The notes under the pieces: generated by a model | What the model was told of the DNA's origin: nothing | The model's database searches: none | Seen by the model: the letters and a program-made list of their open reading frames with translations, nothing else | In this document: in pieces, positions 25,746 to 34,865 of the stretch | Layout: every line of letters starts with the position of its first letter | Numbering within the stretch: position 1 is the stretch's first letter | Position numbers and translations under genes: made by a program | Source of the DNA: Spirosoma sp. 48-14 | GTDB taxonomy: Bacteria; Bacteroidota; Bacteroidia; Cytophagales; Spirosomataceae | Reading direction: 5' to 3' | Assembly: GCF_001898575.1 (NCBI RefSeq) | Contig: NZ_MKUD01000028.1 | Coordinates: forward strand, 62,001 to 126,000 | Length of the DNA: 64,000 nucleotides

Positions 25746-26733
25746 CGGTTTTACCTTCCACGGTTTTGTTATCGCCGATGGGCTTAGTTTCGCCATACCC
25801 TTTGATCATCAGCCGACTAGCATCAATCCCCATCGATACCAACTGAGCTTTTACGGCATTGGCCCGTGCTTCCGACAGTTTGAGATTGCTGGCATCATCA
25901 CCATCCGAATCGGTGTGGCCGCCCACCTCAAACTTAAGCGATGGATTTTGTTTGAGAATGTTGGCAATGGCATTGATTTCACCCATCGACGCCGGTTTGA
26001 TGACGGCTTTGTTGACATCGAAGTTGATCCCGTGAGAGATGTATTTGCCATCGGTAAAGGCTTTGCCAATCAGGTTTTGGTCACCGCCAGCCGCTAGTTT
26101 AAAATTCTTGAATGCCATGGGTTTGCCTTCACTGGCATCCCCTTTTACCAATAAGCTGGTAGCCTTAAACGTCACATCGGGCACAGTCAGAACCCTGTAC
26201 TGATTGACATATACTTTTAGCTGGTTACCTTTTACAGCAATGGCATAGTGAATCCATTTGTTGAAATAATTTTCGGCCCGGACCTCTTCCGGGTTGTCGC
26301 CATTCAGTTTCCCTTCTGGCCCGTAGAAGGTGGTATAATCCCGGTTCGTTTCCACAGTAATAACGGCATCCTCACCATTCGTGAACTCAACCCTCACTCC
26401 CGGATTTGAGTCGTAGCCAGCATCCAGCCAGGCATCAAATTCGACGGTAAAGTCTTTCGGCAAATAGGCTGGCGTTTTAACGCGGGGGGCTAAAGCCGTG
26501 TAAAATTTGGTAATGAAAAAGGCTTTTTCGTCGCCTGATTTGTTTACAACGGCCTGCCCTTCTTTCAACTTCCAGTGGGTACCGAATTCGCCCACCTGAC
26601 TATCCTGAAAGTCATCGCTAAAGATGATCTTATCCCCGGCTACAAAATCATAATTCTGATAGGCCTTCATATCCTGAGCGAATGCGCCTACACCTGTAAG
26701 CAGGGCAATGCCCAATAAAAAGTACGTTTGCAT
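25714..26733 (-). CDS. OmpA-family protein with N-terminal LamG-like domain
   Basis: 339 residues with a signal peptide (MQTYFLLGIALLTGVGAFAQ). A concanavalin/LamG-like region spans about 35-210 (IIFSDDFQDSQVGEFGTHWK, then FNKWIHYAIAVKGNQLKVYV). The C-terminal OmpA domain (about 225-339) has the peptidoglycan-binding pattern FDVNKAVIKPASMGEINAIA, then GGHTDSDGDDASNLKLSEAR, ANAVKAQL and ENRRVEFVKI. Expected to anchor to peptidoglycan at the outer membrane. It follows two exported proteins on the same strand with 33 bases between, likely one operon. Confidence 0.85.
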   Translation of the reverse strand: MQTYFLLGIALLTGVGAFAQDMKAYQNYDFVAGDKIIFSDDFQDSQVGEFGTHWKLKEGQAVVNKSGDEKAFFITKFYTALAPRVKTPAYLPKDFTVEFDAWLDAGYDSNPGVRVEFTNGEDAVITVETNRDYTTFYGPEGKLNGDNPEEVRAENYFNKWIHYAIAVKGNQLKVYVNQYRVLTVPDVTFKATSLLVKGDASEGKPMAFKNFKLAAGGDQNLIGKAFTDGKYISHGINFDVNKAVIKPASMGEINAIANILKQNPSLKFEVGGHTDSDGDDASNLKLSEARANAVKAQLVSMGIDASRLMIKGYGETKPIGDNKTVEGKTENRRVEFVKI

Positions 26734-26766
26734 AATTCGTTTTTCGTGATTGTGAATGGTTAAATT

Positions 26767-28017
26767 TTAGAATCGGTCGGCCTTCCGACGTACTTTGAAC
26801 CGGCCATTGATTTGGGCGTTGGGCCGTTTTTTCTGATCGTTATCCAAAGGTTGATTGAGCCGATAGCCTACTTTTACGTCGCCCGTAAATGTACCTTCAA
26901 TAAACCCACCGACGGGATCATAACGCGTAACCGTCACCGTCAGCCCATTGGCATCAAAACTGTACTCGCAGCCATCCCAGCAGTTAATGCCTCCCGAAAA
27001 CGACGCCTTTTCGGCACCGGCATAAACCTCAAATGTGCCTGTTTTTCGGATGAATGGGATAGTAATATCCAGAAAGCCGCTCTTCATTTTCGTTTTAAAG
27101 TCGTCATCTTCCTGAATCAGAATACGCGTTACGGCATTTTCAGTGGTAGTTGGGTTAGGGTGGTTATTGCGTAGATAACCGAATTCACCATCGCTGGAAT
27201 GCTTCAGGCGAATATGCCGATTCTGAAAATTACCTCCGTTGAGGGTGAATTCTATTTCATTGATGCCAGCCAGTGGGTTGGTCAACGGTTTTTCAACTTC
27301 GTTCGCGACTGCCTTTGCCGATGAAATCGCCTGATTACTTATTTTCTGCGCTCCTACCAACGTACGCAAAGCAGCTATATCCATCTGTTTCAAAAAATAG
27401 TCGAGCACGGCAGGCGATCCTTTCACCTCCAGAAGCACCGTTTGAATCTGAGTCATTGGCATTGCCCGGTTCAAAGGAGCCAACAGCGAATAAGCCATTC
27501 GCTGGTCATCCAGGGCTTCGGCCTTCGCTGTATTCCAGCCAATTCCCATCATCAGCCGGCTTTCATGTGGACCGATCAGTGCCAGATCAAACGACGGGAA
27601 ACCGCGTTTCTGGGCAGTGCCATCTGTTTCTAACCGACTACTGAAACCATTTACCCGAACCTTAATCTCACACTCGGTTTCATCCAGCATCTTCTGAACA
27701 CCGGCCACATCTACGGCTATTTTTCGCCATTGATCTTTTTCGGCCTCACTCACATTCTGCCGGACATAGCGAATCGAATAACCATGTGCGAACGGGTACT
27801 TTACGGCTGCCCCCCCGTCGTGAAACCAGGTGACGCCCGTCGTTTTCGATTCGTCCTCAACTCGCCAATCTGGCAGGTCATGCGGTAATGCTTTCTGAAT
27901 GATCGTTTTTACCCGCTCATCTTCGGCGGTTTCAGCTTCCAGAGCCGGACGGCCCTCCTGCCCCAAACAGGCGCCTGATACCATGCAACCGATCAGCAGC
28001 AAAAGAGCTGTTTTCAT
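26767..28017 (-). CDS. exported protein of unknown function
   Basis: 416 residues with a signal peptide (MKTALLLLIGCMVSGACLGQ; a possible lipobox SGAC). Middle part mixed α/β; the C-terminal half is β-rich and has a Cys pair in GGINCWDGCEYSF and a basic end (GRFKVRRKADRF). No family recognised. Its start overlaps the stop of the upstream gene by four bases (ATGA), so the two are translated together, and the OmpA-like gene follows. Probably an envelope protein working with these two (inference). Confidence 0.65.
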   Translation of the reverse strand: MKTALLLLIGCMVSGACLGQEGRPALEAETAEDERVKTIIQKALPHDLPDWRVEDESKTTGVTWFHDGGAAVKYPFAHGYSIRYVRQNVSEAEKDQWRKIAVDVAGVQKMLDETECEIKVRVNGFSSRLETDGTAQKRGFPSFDLALIGPHESRLMMGIGWNTAKAEALDDQRMAYSLLAPLNRAMPMTQIQTVLLEVKGSPAVLDYFLKQMDIAALRTLVGAQKISNQAISSAKAVANEVEKPLTNPLAGINEIEFTLNGGNFQNRHIRLKHSSDGEFGYLRNNHPNPTTTENAVTRILIQEDDDFKTKMKSGFLDITIPFIRKTGTFEVYAGAEKASFSGGINCWDGCEYSFDANGLTVTVTRYDPVGGFIEGTFTGDVKVGYRLNQPLDNDQKKRPNAQINGRFKVRRKADRF

Positions 28018-28484
28018 AGTTTCAACGCTTTGGCTAAGGCTTTTACAGCTTCGGCATCAGGCTGATTGGCACCATTTACGTCCAGCAATAGCGTGTTATC
28101 TACAGTCAGCGATGCAGTAGCTAATTTTGTCTGTTTCATAAACGTAACACTCCCTTTGGCACGGCCCACAACCAGCTTTTCGTAGCTGTGCGCACCCGCA
28201 GATGGGTCATCGCCCTGCCGATTGCCACCAGCGCCATAGTCCACCATCGTGGGATTGCCCTTCGGATATTCGGTTAGGGAGATCGTAATGATCTGTTTGC
28301 CATTGCTGTATTTCTGCGAACAGGTGTTCATGGGCGGTAGACCAGCCATGTTCATCGACGTACAGTCGGGTTTGCCCACGGGTTTATAACCTGCGGTTGC
28401 TGGTGGGAATAGCGTCGTTAACTGGCCATAGGTAAGTCCATAAGCAGCCAATAACAGAAAGCAACTCATAAGGGCTCGTTTCAT
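28014..28484 (-). CDS. small exported protein of unknown function
   Basis: 156 residues from the ATG at 28484 (MKRALMSCFLLLAAYGLTYG, signal peptide); a longer frame upstream crosses the promoter region. The mature part contains a Cys pair (PDCTSMNMAGLPPMNTCSQK) and ends in a short α/β stretch (LLLDVNGANQPDAEAVKALA). First gene of a three-gene reverse-strand operon with the 416-residue protein and the OmpA-like protein. Function unknown. Confidence 0.65.
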   Translation of the reverse strand: MKRALMSCFLLLAAYGLTYGQLTTLFPPATAGYKPVGKPDCTSMNMAGLPPMNTCSQKYSNGKQIITISLTEYPKGNPTMVDYGAGGNRQGDDPSAGAHSYEKLVVGRAKGSVTFMKQTKLATASLTVDNTLLLDVNGANQPDAEAVKALAKALKL

Positions 28485-28542
28485 AATCGGGAATGGAGGT
28501 CTGGGAAACGAGCCAAAAGTAGGAAAATGGCCGGCATTCCAT

Positions 28543-28560
28543 TTCCCCAAAAAAGGGGAA
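28543..28560. promoter_or_regulatory. short palindrome in a divergent promoter region
   Basis: TTCCCC-AAAAAA-GGGGAA followed by TTTTT, between the divergent exported-protein operon (start 28484) and the histidine-kinase gene (start 28620). It may be an operator shared by both or a small hairpin; nothing distinguishes these. Confidence 0.35.
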
Positions 28561-28619
28561 TTTTTATTACCGAAAAAGCCCTTTTTTTGAGTCTTTATTC
28601 CAATCCTTACCTATAAGCC

Positions 28620-30602
28620 ATGAAGCTGACTGCCAGCCGCTTCCTTATCGCTTTAGCTGTCTTACTTATATTGAGGCACGATATGACTTGCTGGGCACAG
28701 ACGGGTAACCTGGTGGCCTTGCGACAAAAGCTGGCTACCTCCCAACCCGATACAAACCGGGTTAAGCTCCTGAACAAACTTGGTGACGAGTATGCCTACA
28801 ACGACATCAAAACAGCCCGGCGCTACTACCACGATGGCTACCTGCTGAGCCAGAAACTGGGCTTTGTGCGAGGCATCATCCGGTATTATTCGAGCGAGGG
28901 CGAACTGCTGAATCTGGAAGGCAAATACGATCAGTGCATGGTGCTGCTCCGACAGGGCGTTGCGCTGAGTCGGGCCCGAAAAGACCCCATGCGCGAAGGC
29001 ATCATGTATGAGAATATGGGTAATACCTTTGCACTAATGCAGCGGCTCGATTCGGCAACAGTCTATTATTTTAAGTCGATGCCCATTTTCGAGTCGTTTC
29101 AGGACAGCGTCAAACTGGCGAATGTGTACAACAACCTCAGTTCGGTATTTATGCAAACCGATAAACCAGAAACTGCCCTGACGTACATCAACAAGGCCAT
29201 TGCCATTAGCCGGGCGTTTGAAGACGGGTTTTACCTAAGTCATCTGGTCAATAAAGAAGCCATTCTCTGGAAGTTGCGCCGACGTACCGAAGCCAACCAG
29301 ACGAACCAACAGATTATGACACTCGCCCGGAAACTCAACGACACCGTAGCCATGGCCGATGCGCTGCAAAACGAATGTCAGCACGATCTGGAAACGGGGC
29401 ATTTTCAGACTATTTTACCTCATGCACAGGCCTTGCAGCAGTTAAGTCCGGGCCTGCAATCGCCCGACCGAACAGCTCAGGCTCATTACTGGCTCTCGGT
29501 CGGTTATTACTATCAAAACCAGTTTACCCCTGCCCTATCCCATCTCGAAACGGCCTTGATCGAAGGGCGTAAATCGGGCAATATTCAGCACCTACAGGCC
29601 TACTATACCCATTACGCCCGGTTGTTGCTGGCCGATAAACGTGACCCGCAGCGAGCCGCCCATTACGAGCAACTGGCCGACTCACTGCGGGATGTGAGCC
29701 TGAACAACAGCATCGTAAAAACCACACGCGAACTGGCTACGAAGTACGAAACCGAAAAGAAAGAGGCTGCTCTTCAGCAACTTTCGCTCGAAAATCAGAA
29801 CCGGAAGCGACTCGTCAGTCTATTGGCATTTTCGATAATTGTGCTGGTAGGCGCCCTGTTTTTCTTTGGCCTCTGGATGCAGAACCGGGCGCGGATTCGG
29901 AAGCAGGAAAAGGCCTTGTACGAACAAACGCTCCGGCAACTGGAACACGAAAAGCAGTTGCTGGCCAGCCACGCCATTGTGAAAGGACAGGAAGACGAAC
30001 GGAGCCGCCTGGCCAAAGACCTGCACGACGGCCTCGGCGGCATTTTATCCAGTGTTAAATATTCGTTTCAAGCCATGAAACAAACCTTTGTCCTATCGGA
30101 AGAAAACGCGCTGGCGTTCGAAAAAAGCATGAACCTGCTGGATGCTTCCCTGGCAGAACTACGCCGGGTATCGCACAATATGATGCCAGAAACACTAGTC
30201 AGGCTCAGCCTCGAAGATGCCCTCCGGGACTACATCCAAGATCTAACCGAAAACACGGGCATCAACGTTACATACCAAACCTTCGGGCTCGATAGCGTTC
30301 CCCTCGACAATCTGTATAAAACGACCATCTATCGCGTGGTGCAGGAACTGACGACAAATATTGTTCGGCATGCAAACGCGACCGAGGTGCTCGTTCAGAT
30401 CATGGCGAAGAGCCAGCAGATTAATCTTACCATTGAAGATAACGGGCAGGGGTTCGACCCCAGGCGAGTGAATGATAACCGAAGCATGGGTATTCAGAAT
30501 GTTTACCATCGGATTACGTATCTTAAAGGCAGCATCGACCTACAGACTGAACCCGGTAAAGGCTGTTCGTACTACATCGAAATTCCGCTAACCCATGATT
30601 AA
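28620..30602 (+). CDS. TPR-containing sensor histidine kinase (HisKA_3 type)
   Basis: 660 residues. Signal peptide, then TPR-like helical repeats (about 30-370, e.g. EGIMYENMGNTFALMQRLDS, KLANVYNNLSSVFMQTDKPE), one TM (about 398-418; VSLLAFSIIVLVGALFFFGL) and a coiled coil. Next comes the dimerisation/phosphoacceptor box ERSRLAKDLHDGLGGILSSV with His469, and an HATPase domain with N-box (LTTNIVRHANATEVLV) and G-box (IEDNGQGFD). This is the NarX/DesK class that signals to LuxR-type response regulators. It overlaps the response regulator gene by eight bases, so they form a cognate pair. Periplasmic TPRs imply a protein or peptide-type signal, not identified. Confidence 0.9.
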   Translation: MKLTASRFLIALAVLLILRHDMTCWAQTGNLVALRQKLATSQPDTNRVKLLNKLGDEYAYNDIKTARRYYHDGYLLSQKLGFVRGIIRYYSSEGELLNLEGKYDQCMVLLRQGVALSRARKDPMREGIMYENMGNTFALMQRLDSATVYYFKSMPIFESFQDSVKLANVYNNLSSVFMQTDKPETALTYINKAIAISRAFEDGFYLSHLVNKEAILWKLRRRTEANQTNQQIMTLARKLNDTVAMADALQNECQHDLETGHFQTILPHAQALQQLSPGLQSPDRTAQAHYWLSVGYYYQNQFTPALSHLETALIEGRKSGNIQHLQAYYTHYARLLLADKRDPQRAAHYEQLADSLRDVSLNNSIVKTTRELATKYETEKKEAALQQLSLENQNRKRLVSLLAFSIIVLVGALFFFGLWMQNRARIRKQEKALYEQTLRQLEHEKQLLASHAIVKGQEDERSRLAKDLHDGLGGILSSVKYSFQAMKQTFVLSEENALAFEKSMNLLDASLAELRRVSHNMMPETLVRLSLEDALRDYIQDLTENTGINVTYQTFGLDSVPLDNLYKTTIYRVVQELTTNIVRHANATEVLVQIMAKSQQINLTIEDNGQGFDPRRVNDNRSMGIQNVYHRITYLKGSIDLQTEPGKGCSYYIEIPLTHD

Positions 30603-31209
30603 CCTACTGGTTGTAGAAGATCACCCGCTTGTTTCGGAGGGGCTGAAAGCCATATTCGAGCGTGAACCGGACATCAATTGTCTGGGCGTAATGGCTACGG
30701 GTAAAGACCTGCTTAGTAAGCTTCAGCACCAACACCCGGATGTGATTGTCCTCGACATCAACCTCCCCGATAGCAACGGTCTCGACCTTTGTAAGCAGGT
30801 TAAGGCAAACCACCCCGCGATTCATATTCTGGCGCTTAGCATTAACAATGAAAAAGGCATAATTAAAAAGATGATCGAAAACGGGGCCAGCGGCTATATC
30901 CTGAAAGATGCAGCTCAACACGAAATCGTAGACGCCATCAAAACGGTCATACAGCATCGAAAATACTTTAGTCTGTCAGCCTCAATAACCCTCAACAAAC
31001 CCGACGCCATAGCCCTTCCTGTACTGACCCGACGGGAACGAGAGATTCTGATTAAAATCGCCGATGGCCTGACCAACCAGCAAATTGCCGACCAGCTCTT
31101 TATCGACGTCAGTACCGTCAACAGCCACCGAAAAAACATGCTGGCCAAATACGACGTCCAAAACACTGCCCAGTTGATCAAACTAGCGATTACGAATAAG
31201 TTGATCTGA
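30595..31209 (+). CDS. LuxR/NarL-family response regulator
   Basis: 204 residues. Receiver domain with the acidic pocket (VVEDHPLVSEG) and phosphoacceptor Asp54 in VIVLDINLPDSNG, and a later conserved Lys in YILKDAAQ. The C-terminal LuxR helix-turn-helix is LTRREREILIKIADGLTNQQ followed by IADQLFIDVSTVNSHRKN. Partner of the overlapping kinase gene. Tandem direct repeats upstream of the outer-membrane barrel gene at 31528 are possible target sites (inference). Confidence 0.9.
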   Translation: MINLLVVEDHPLVSEGLKAIFEREPDINCLGVMATGKDLLSKLQHQHPDVIVLDINLPDSNGLDLCKQVKANHPAIHILALSINNEKGIIKKMIENGASGYILKDAAQHEIVDAIKTVIQHRKYFSLSASITLNKPDAIALPVLTRREREILIKIADGLTNQQIADQLFIDVSTVNSHRKNMLAKYDVQNTAQLIKLAITNKLI

Positions 31210-31211
31210 TT

Positions 31212-31298
31212 TTAAAGAGCGAAAGAGTGAATGAGTGAAAGAGCGAAGCCGTCCGGCAGGTTTTCGCTCTTTCACTCATTCACTCTTTCGCTCTTTAA
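31212..31298. repeat. inverted repeat, family B (copy B2, perfect stem)
   Basis: A 36-bp perfect stem: TTAAAGAGCGAAAGAGTGAA... (31212-31247) and its exact complement (31263-31298) around a 15-base loop. It starts two bases after the response-regulator stop and could act as its terminator or 3' stabiliser, but lacks a clean T-tract. Confidence 0.85.
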
Positions 31299-31301
31299 TC
31301 A

Positions 31302-31384
31302 CTCTGGAAACTAGCTACCAATAATGCAATGGTCAATGACAGCTCAGGGTAAACGTCCACCAGTCAATATCGACTCGTAATGGC
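31302..31384 (-). pseudogene. relic of an FtsX-type permease 3' end
   Basis: The stretch aligns with 36262 onward, the 3' coding end of the last array 2 permease: CTCTGGAAACTA, then GCAATGGTCAATGACAGC, then GTCCACCAGTCAATATCGAC. In reverse translation RVDIDWWTFTL and LSLTIALLVASFQ match RVDIEWWMFAL and LSVTIALLTVSFQ, with a seven-base deletion shifting the frame between them. The rest of the gene is absent. It abuts repeat B2. Confidence 0.7.
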
Positions 31385-31423
31385 TTACAATTAGCCCCTC
31401 AATGGCCCTGAGCTATCATTTAG

Positions 31424-31457
31424 GTCTCAAATTATAACCTGAGCCGTCTCAAATTAT
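31424..31457 (+). promoter_or_regulatory. tandem direct repeats upstream of the outer-membrane barrel gene
   Basis: GTCTCAAATTAT occurs at 31424-31435 and 31446-31457, 22 bases apart (two helical turns), 31-64 bases upstream of a -7-like CACCTTTG (31488-31495). Such spacing suits an activator dimer; the adjacent LuxR-type regulator is the obvious candidate. Confidence 0.45.
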
Positions 31458-31527
31458 TCATGAGTCGAAGCGAGAAAGCTGCTTAGCCACCTTTGTGTCA
31501 TCAATCAGCCCAAATGATGACACGCTT

Positions 31528-33987
31528 ATGAAACGCTTCCTTTACATACTTCCCCTGCTACTGACCGCTTTTTCGGGTAAGGCCCAAACAATTTCCGGCT
31601 CGGTTCAGGATGCTAACCAGCAGCCAGCCGCCTACGCTGTCGTTAAACTACTCCGTCTGACAGACTCCACACTGGTAAGAGGTGCCGTAGCCAATCAGGA
31701 TGGGCAGTATGTGTTGGCTGCTATTCCGGTCGGGGTGTATCGCATTCAGGCATCACTGATTGGTATGACGACGGCCATCAGCGACGCCGTTACACTAAAT
31801 ACGGGGCAGTCACTAACCGTTGAACCACTCCGGCTGCAAACCTCTACCCAGATACTGGCGAGTATAACGGTACGTAGTCGGAAGGCATACATCGAGCAAC
31901 AGATCGACAAAACTGTTTTGAATATAGCCGCTGACGCCACGGCTCAGGGTAAAACCGCCTATGAACTGCTCCAGCAGGCACCCGGCGTCATGATCGACCC
32001 AAACGATAACATTAAAATGGCGGGAAAACAGGGCGCAACGGTATACCTCGATGGAAAACCAACGAATCTTTCGGCAAACGACCTGGCCAATCTACTACGG
32101 GCAACCCCCGCTACCAACATTGAGAACGTTGAACTAATTGCAAACCCTTCAGCTCGGTATGACGCTCAGGGCGGGGCAGGCATTATCAACATCCGCTTCC
32201 GGCGCGACAAGAGCCTGGGTCTGAACGGAAACGTATCGGGTGGGTATGGCCAAAGCGATCATCACCGCGCCAACGCAGCCCTCGACCTGAATTATCGCAC
32301 CAGGTGGCTGAACCTGTTCGGTAACGTAGCGGTCAGTGACAATTTTCAGATTACTAACGTAGCCGTTGACCGGCTGACAGCTAACCAATATTTTCAACAA
32401 CGAGGGGCCGACCACGATGGGACACAGGCTATCGTTTATAAAACCGGCATCGACTACTTTATCAACGCCAAACAAACGCTCGGCCTGATTGTATCAGGTA
32501 ACCATGCGGCCAATCGCTTTGGAACATACACGACTACCCGAATTTTCAACACCCAAAACCAGCCTGATTCCAGCATTGCCAACACAGTGGATAATCCATC
32601 CCGAAACCACCGATTCAACGCAGCCCTCAACTACCGATACACTGATACGCTAGGCTTCGAGTTGAACCTGGATGCCGACCTCACCCGCTTTAGCAACACG
32701 GCTCCCAACACACTAACCAGCGTTTATTACGCCCTGGCTGGCGAACCACTGTTTACCCGGCATTCGCGGCAGGACGGCCAAACAGCCATTACCATTTTGA
32801 CCCTGAAAACCGACGCAGTGAAGGAATGGAAGAGCAAACGCCTGAAGCTCGAAATGGGGCTGAAGCATACCGATGTCAATACAACCAACGATTTACAGGC
32901 TTATGGCGGCTTGTCGGAACAGATCGACGTAAGCCGGACCAATCGGTTTACCTACCGCGAACAGGTCAGTGCAGCGTATGCGTCATTGAATCGATCAGCG
33001 GGAAAGTGGAGCTTACAGGCAGGGCTTCGGGCCGAACATTCCACCATTCGGGGGCGTTCGACCGACCTCTTGAATCAACGGATCGACCGGCCCGATACCA
33101 CCTACCTGAACCTGTTCCCAACGACTTTTATCCAGTATCAGATGACCAACAACAGCCAATTCGCCCTGAACTACGGCCGTCGCATAAACCGTCCTAATTA
33201 TCAATCCCTAAACCCCTTCACTTTCCCTGTCGATCCTTACACCAGCGAACGGGGCAATCCGTATTTACGACCTTCTTTTGAGCATACACTGGCCCTGAGT
33301 TATACATACAAATGGGCCTCGACCCTAAAAATAAGCTATGGCCGTACCGATGGGTATACGCAGGAAGTCATTCAACAACAGGGCATAACGGCTTACGCTA
33401 CAGTTGCCAACGTAGGCCGGGCCGATGCACTGAACCTATCATTCAGCACGCCCTATCAGTTCACAAAATGGTGGAGCAGTTATGTTTACGCCGGGGCCAC
33501 CTGGAATCATTTTACGGGAAACATCACACCGTCAAGCTCCTTCGACACCCGTACGTTCGCCTTTGAGGGGTATATGCAGCACTCGTTTACGCTCTCGACC
33601 TCCTGGTCGGCGCAGGTATCAGGCTTCTGGAATGCGCCAACCAACCAAACCATTTACCATTATCGGGGGCTGGGGGCGCTAAACCTCAGTGTTCAGAAAA
33701 AAATCCTGCATGACCGGGGTAAACTCACCATCGGTATTGACGACGTATTTAACACCATGCGGTGGCGATGGTCCAATAGCAGTACACGGCAATCCGACAT
33801 TTCATGGACTGGCAACCCTCAACTAGCTGAAGGTCAGACTCAGCAATTCTACATTGACCGTAAATGGGAAAGCCGTCGGCTAACGATTCGGTTTAGCTAC
33901 CGACTGGGTAGCAGCGACGTGAAAGCCGCCCGCGAACGGGAAACTGGCCAGGACGCCGGACGTATCAAAACCAAAGGAAACTTATAA
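31528..33987 (+). CDS. outer-membrane β-barrel protein with carboxypeptidase-regulatory-like and plug domains
   Basis: 819 residues from the ATG at 31528 (MKRFLYILPLLLTAFSGKAQ, signal peptide); an upstream GTG is less likely. CarboxypepD_reg-like domain at about 20-105 (TISGSVQDANQQPAAYAVVK), then a TonB-receptor-type plug (about 110-215; GKTAYELLQQAPGVMIDPND then YDAQGGAGIINIRFRRD). A long barrel follows, with strands such as FALNYGRRINRPNYQSLNPF and PYTSERGNPYLRPSFEHTL, the pattern of the OMP_b-brl_3 family. No SusD partner is adjacent, so a nutrient role is uncertain. Upstream direct repeats and the neighbouring two-component pair suggest control by that system (inference). Confidence 0.85.
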   Translation: MKRFLYILPLLLTAFSGKAQTISGSVQDANQQPAAYAVVKLLRLTDSTLVRGAVANQDGQYVLAAIPVGVYRIQASLIGMTTAISDAVTLNTGQSLTVEPLRLQTSTQILASITVRSRKAYIEQQIDKTVLNIAADATAQGKTAYELLQQAPGVMIDPNDNIKMAGKQGATVYLDGKPTNLSANDLANLLRATPATNIENVELIANPSARYDAQGGAGIINIRFRRDKSLGLNGNVSGGYGQSDHHRANAALDLNYRTRWLNLFGNVAVSDNFQITNVAVDRLTANQYFQQRGADHDGTQAIVYKTGIDYFINAKQTLGLIVSGNHAANRFGTYTTTRIFNTQNQPDSSIANTVDNPSRNHRFNAALNYRYTDTLGFELNLDADLTRFSNTAPNTLTSVYYALAGEPLFTRHSRQDGQTAITILTLKTDAVKEWKSKRLKLEMGLKHTDVNTTNDLQAYGGLSEQIDVSRTNRFTYREQVSAAYASLNRSAGKWSLQAGLRAEHSTIRGRSTDLLNQRIDRPDTTYLNLFPTTFIQYQMTNNSQFALNYGRRINRPNYQSLNPFTFPVDPYTSERGNPYLRPSFEHTLALSYTYKWASTLKISYGRTDGYTQEVIQQQGITAYATVANVGRADALNLSFSTPYQFTKWWSSYVYAGATWNHFTGNITPSSSFDTRTFAFEGYMQHSFTLSTSWSAQVSGFWNAPTNQTIYHYRGLGALNLSVQKKILHDRGKLTIGIDDVFNTMRWRWSNSSTRQSDISWTGNPQLAEGQTQQFYIDRKWESRRLTIRFSYRLGSSDVKAARERETGQDAGRIKTKGNL

Positions 33988-34045
33988 ACAGAACCGATCT
34001 TGAAACGACTTCACAATCAATCTATTTCCGGGGCAAATCCATGAC

Positions 34046-34189
34046 GTGACCATCCGAATTGTTACTCCACTCTCCCAGATCAATCAGCAGGAAATTAACG
34101 CAACGATGAAAAGCCTTAGCCCCACGGGCAGGTTGCTGTTAGTGGCAAAGCCGGATGATCATGGGAAACAAATTCAATTAATTCCTTAA
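34046..34189 (+). CDS. possible short ORF or gene remnant
   Basis: A 47-codon frame from GTG (VTIRIVTPLSQINQQEINAT then MKSLSPTGRLLLVAKPDDHG) ends 18 bases before the next start. The amino-acid pattern is protein-like, but there is no ATG start at the beginning and no family was recognised. It could be the tail of a lost gene. Confidence 0.2.
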   Translation: MTIRIVTPLSQINQQEINATMKSLSPTGRLLLVAKPDDHGKQIQLIP

Positions 34190-34207
34190 CGAAAACTTAC
34201 AACGACA

Positions 34208-34837
34208 ATGCAAACGAAATACGTCCTTCTACTTCTTGTTATCTATTTTCTATCATTGGCCGCGCAGGCCCAACAGGCTAGCCCCGAAAGCGTTCCCCGT
34301 ATACCGTTCACCCTGAAAAACACCCTCGGTTACCACCGCATGTTTCGTGTCGAAGGCCCCGGCATTGCCTATGGTTTCACGATGAACAAACGGGAGAGTG
34401 TAGCCTGCAACTGGCCAGTGGGGTCGAAGTTATACTTTAGTCAGGATGGCGAAACGACAGCCGGGCTAATTTTGACCGTAACGGCAGCCGACGCTGGCGA
34501 AACCCTCGGTATGGACGTAAAGGACACTAAACCAAAGGTGACTAAACCGATTGGGGAACCAACTAATGTGACGGTCCTGCTGCGGAACAACAGCTTCTTA
34601 CCCCGCCGGATTGCCTTAATCACGTACCGGCCCGATGAAGCAGGAAACGGAACGACAATTGCTATTTTATGGCCTTTAGGTGTTCGAAAAGTCAACGTTC
34701 CACCCGGCACAAAGCTATACATAGCCAACCCTAAGCAGGTGGACCTGGTTATGAGCGGAAAACGTATTGACCAGCATAAGCCCTTTCTGACGGTTCGTCA
34801 GGCCGATAATTTTCACATATTCGACATTTTTGAGTAA
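34208..34837 (+). CDS. secreted protein with an internally duplicated β domain
   Basis: 209 residues with a signal peptide (MQTKYVLLLLVIYFLSLAAQ). Two similar halves of about 80 residues: FTLKNTLGYHRMFRVEGPGI ending PVGSKLYF, and VLLRNNSFLPRRIALITYRP ending PPGTKLYI. Each closes with a P-x-G-x-K-L-Y turn. No family recognised. The membrane AraC regulator starts 28 bases downstream, so they are probably co-transcribed and may form a sensor-regulator couple (inference). Confidence 0.6.
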   Translation: MQTKYVLLLLVIYFLSLAAQAQQASPESVPRIPFTLKNTLGYHRMFRVEGPGIAYGFTMNKRESVACNWPVGSKLYFSQDGETTAGLILTVTAADAGETLGMDVKDTKPKVTKPIGEPTNVTVLLRNNSFLPRRIALITYRPDEAGNGTTIAILWPLGVRKVNVPPGTKLYIANPKQVDLVMSGKRIDQHKPFLTVRQADNFHIFDIFE

Positions 34838-34865
34838 TTCGTAAGCGCGAAGCCACAACTCGTTC

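Noticed and set aside
31212-31298. CRISPR-like repetition in the GAGCGAAAGAG repeats
   Set aside because: These are dispersed single hairpins, not direct repeats with spacers, and no cas gene is present.
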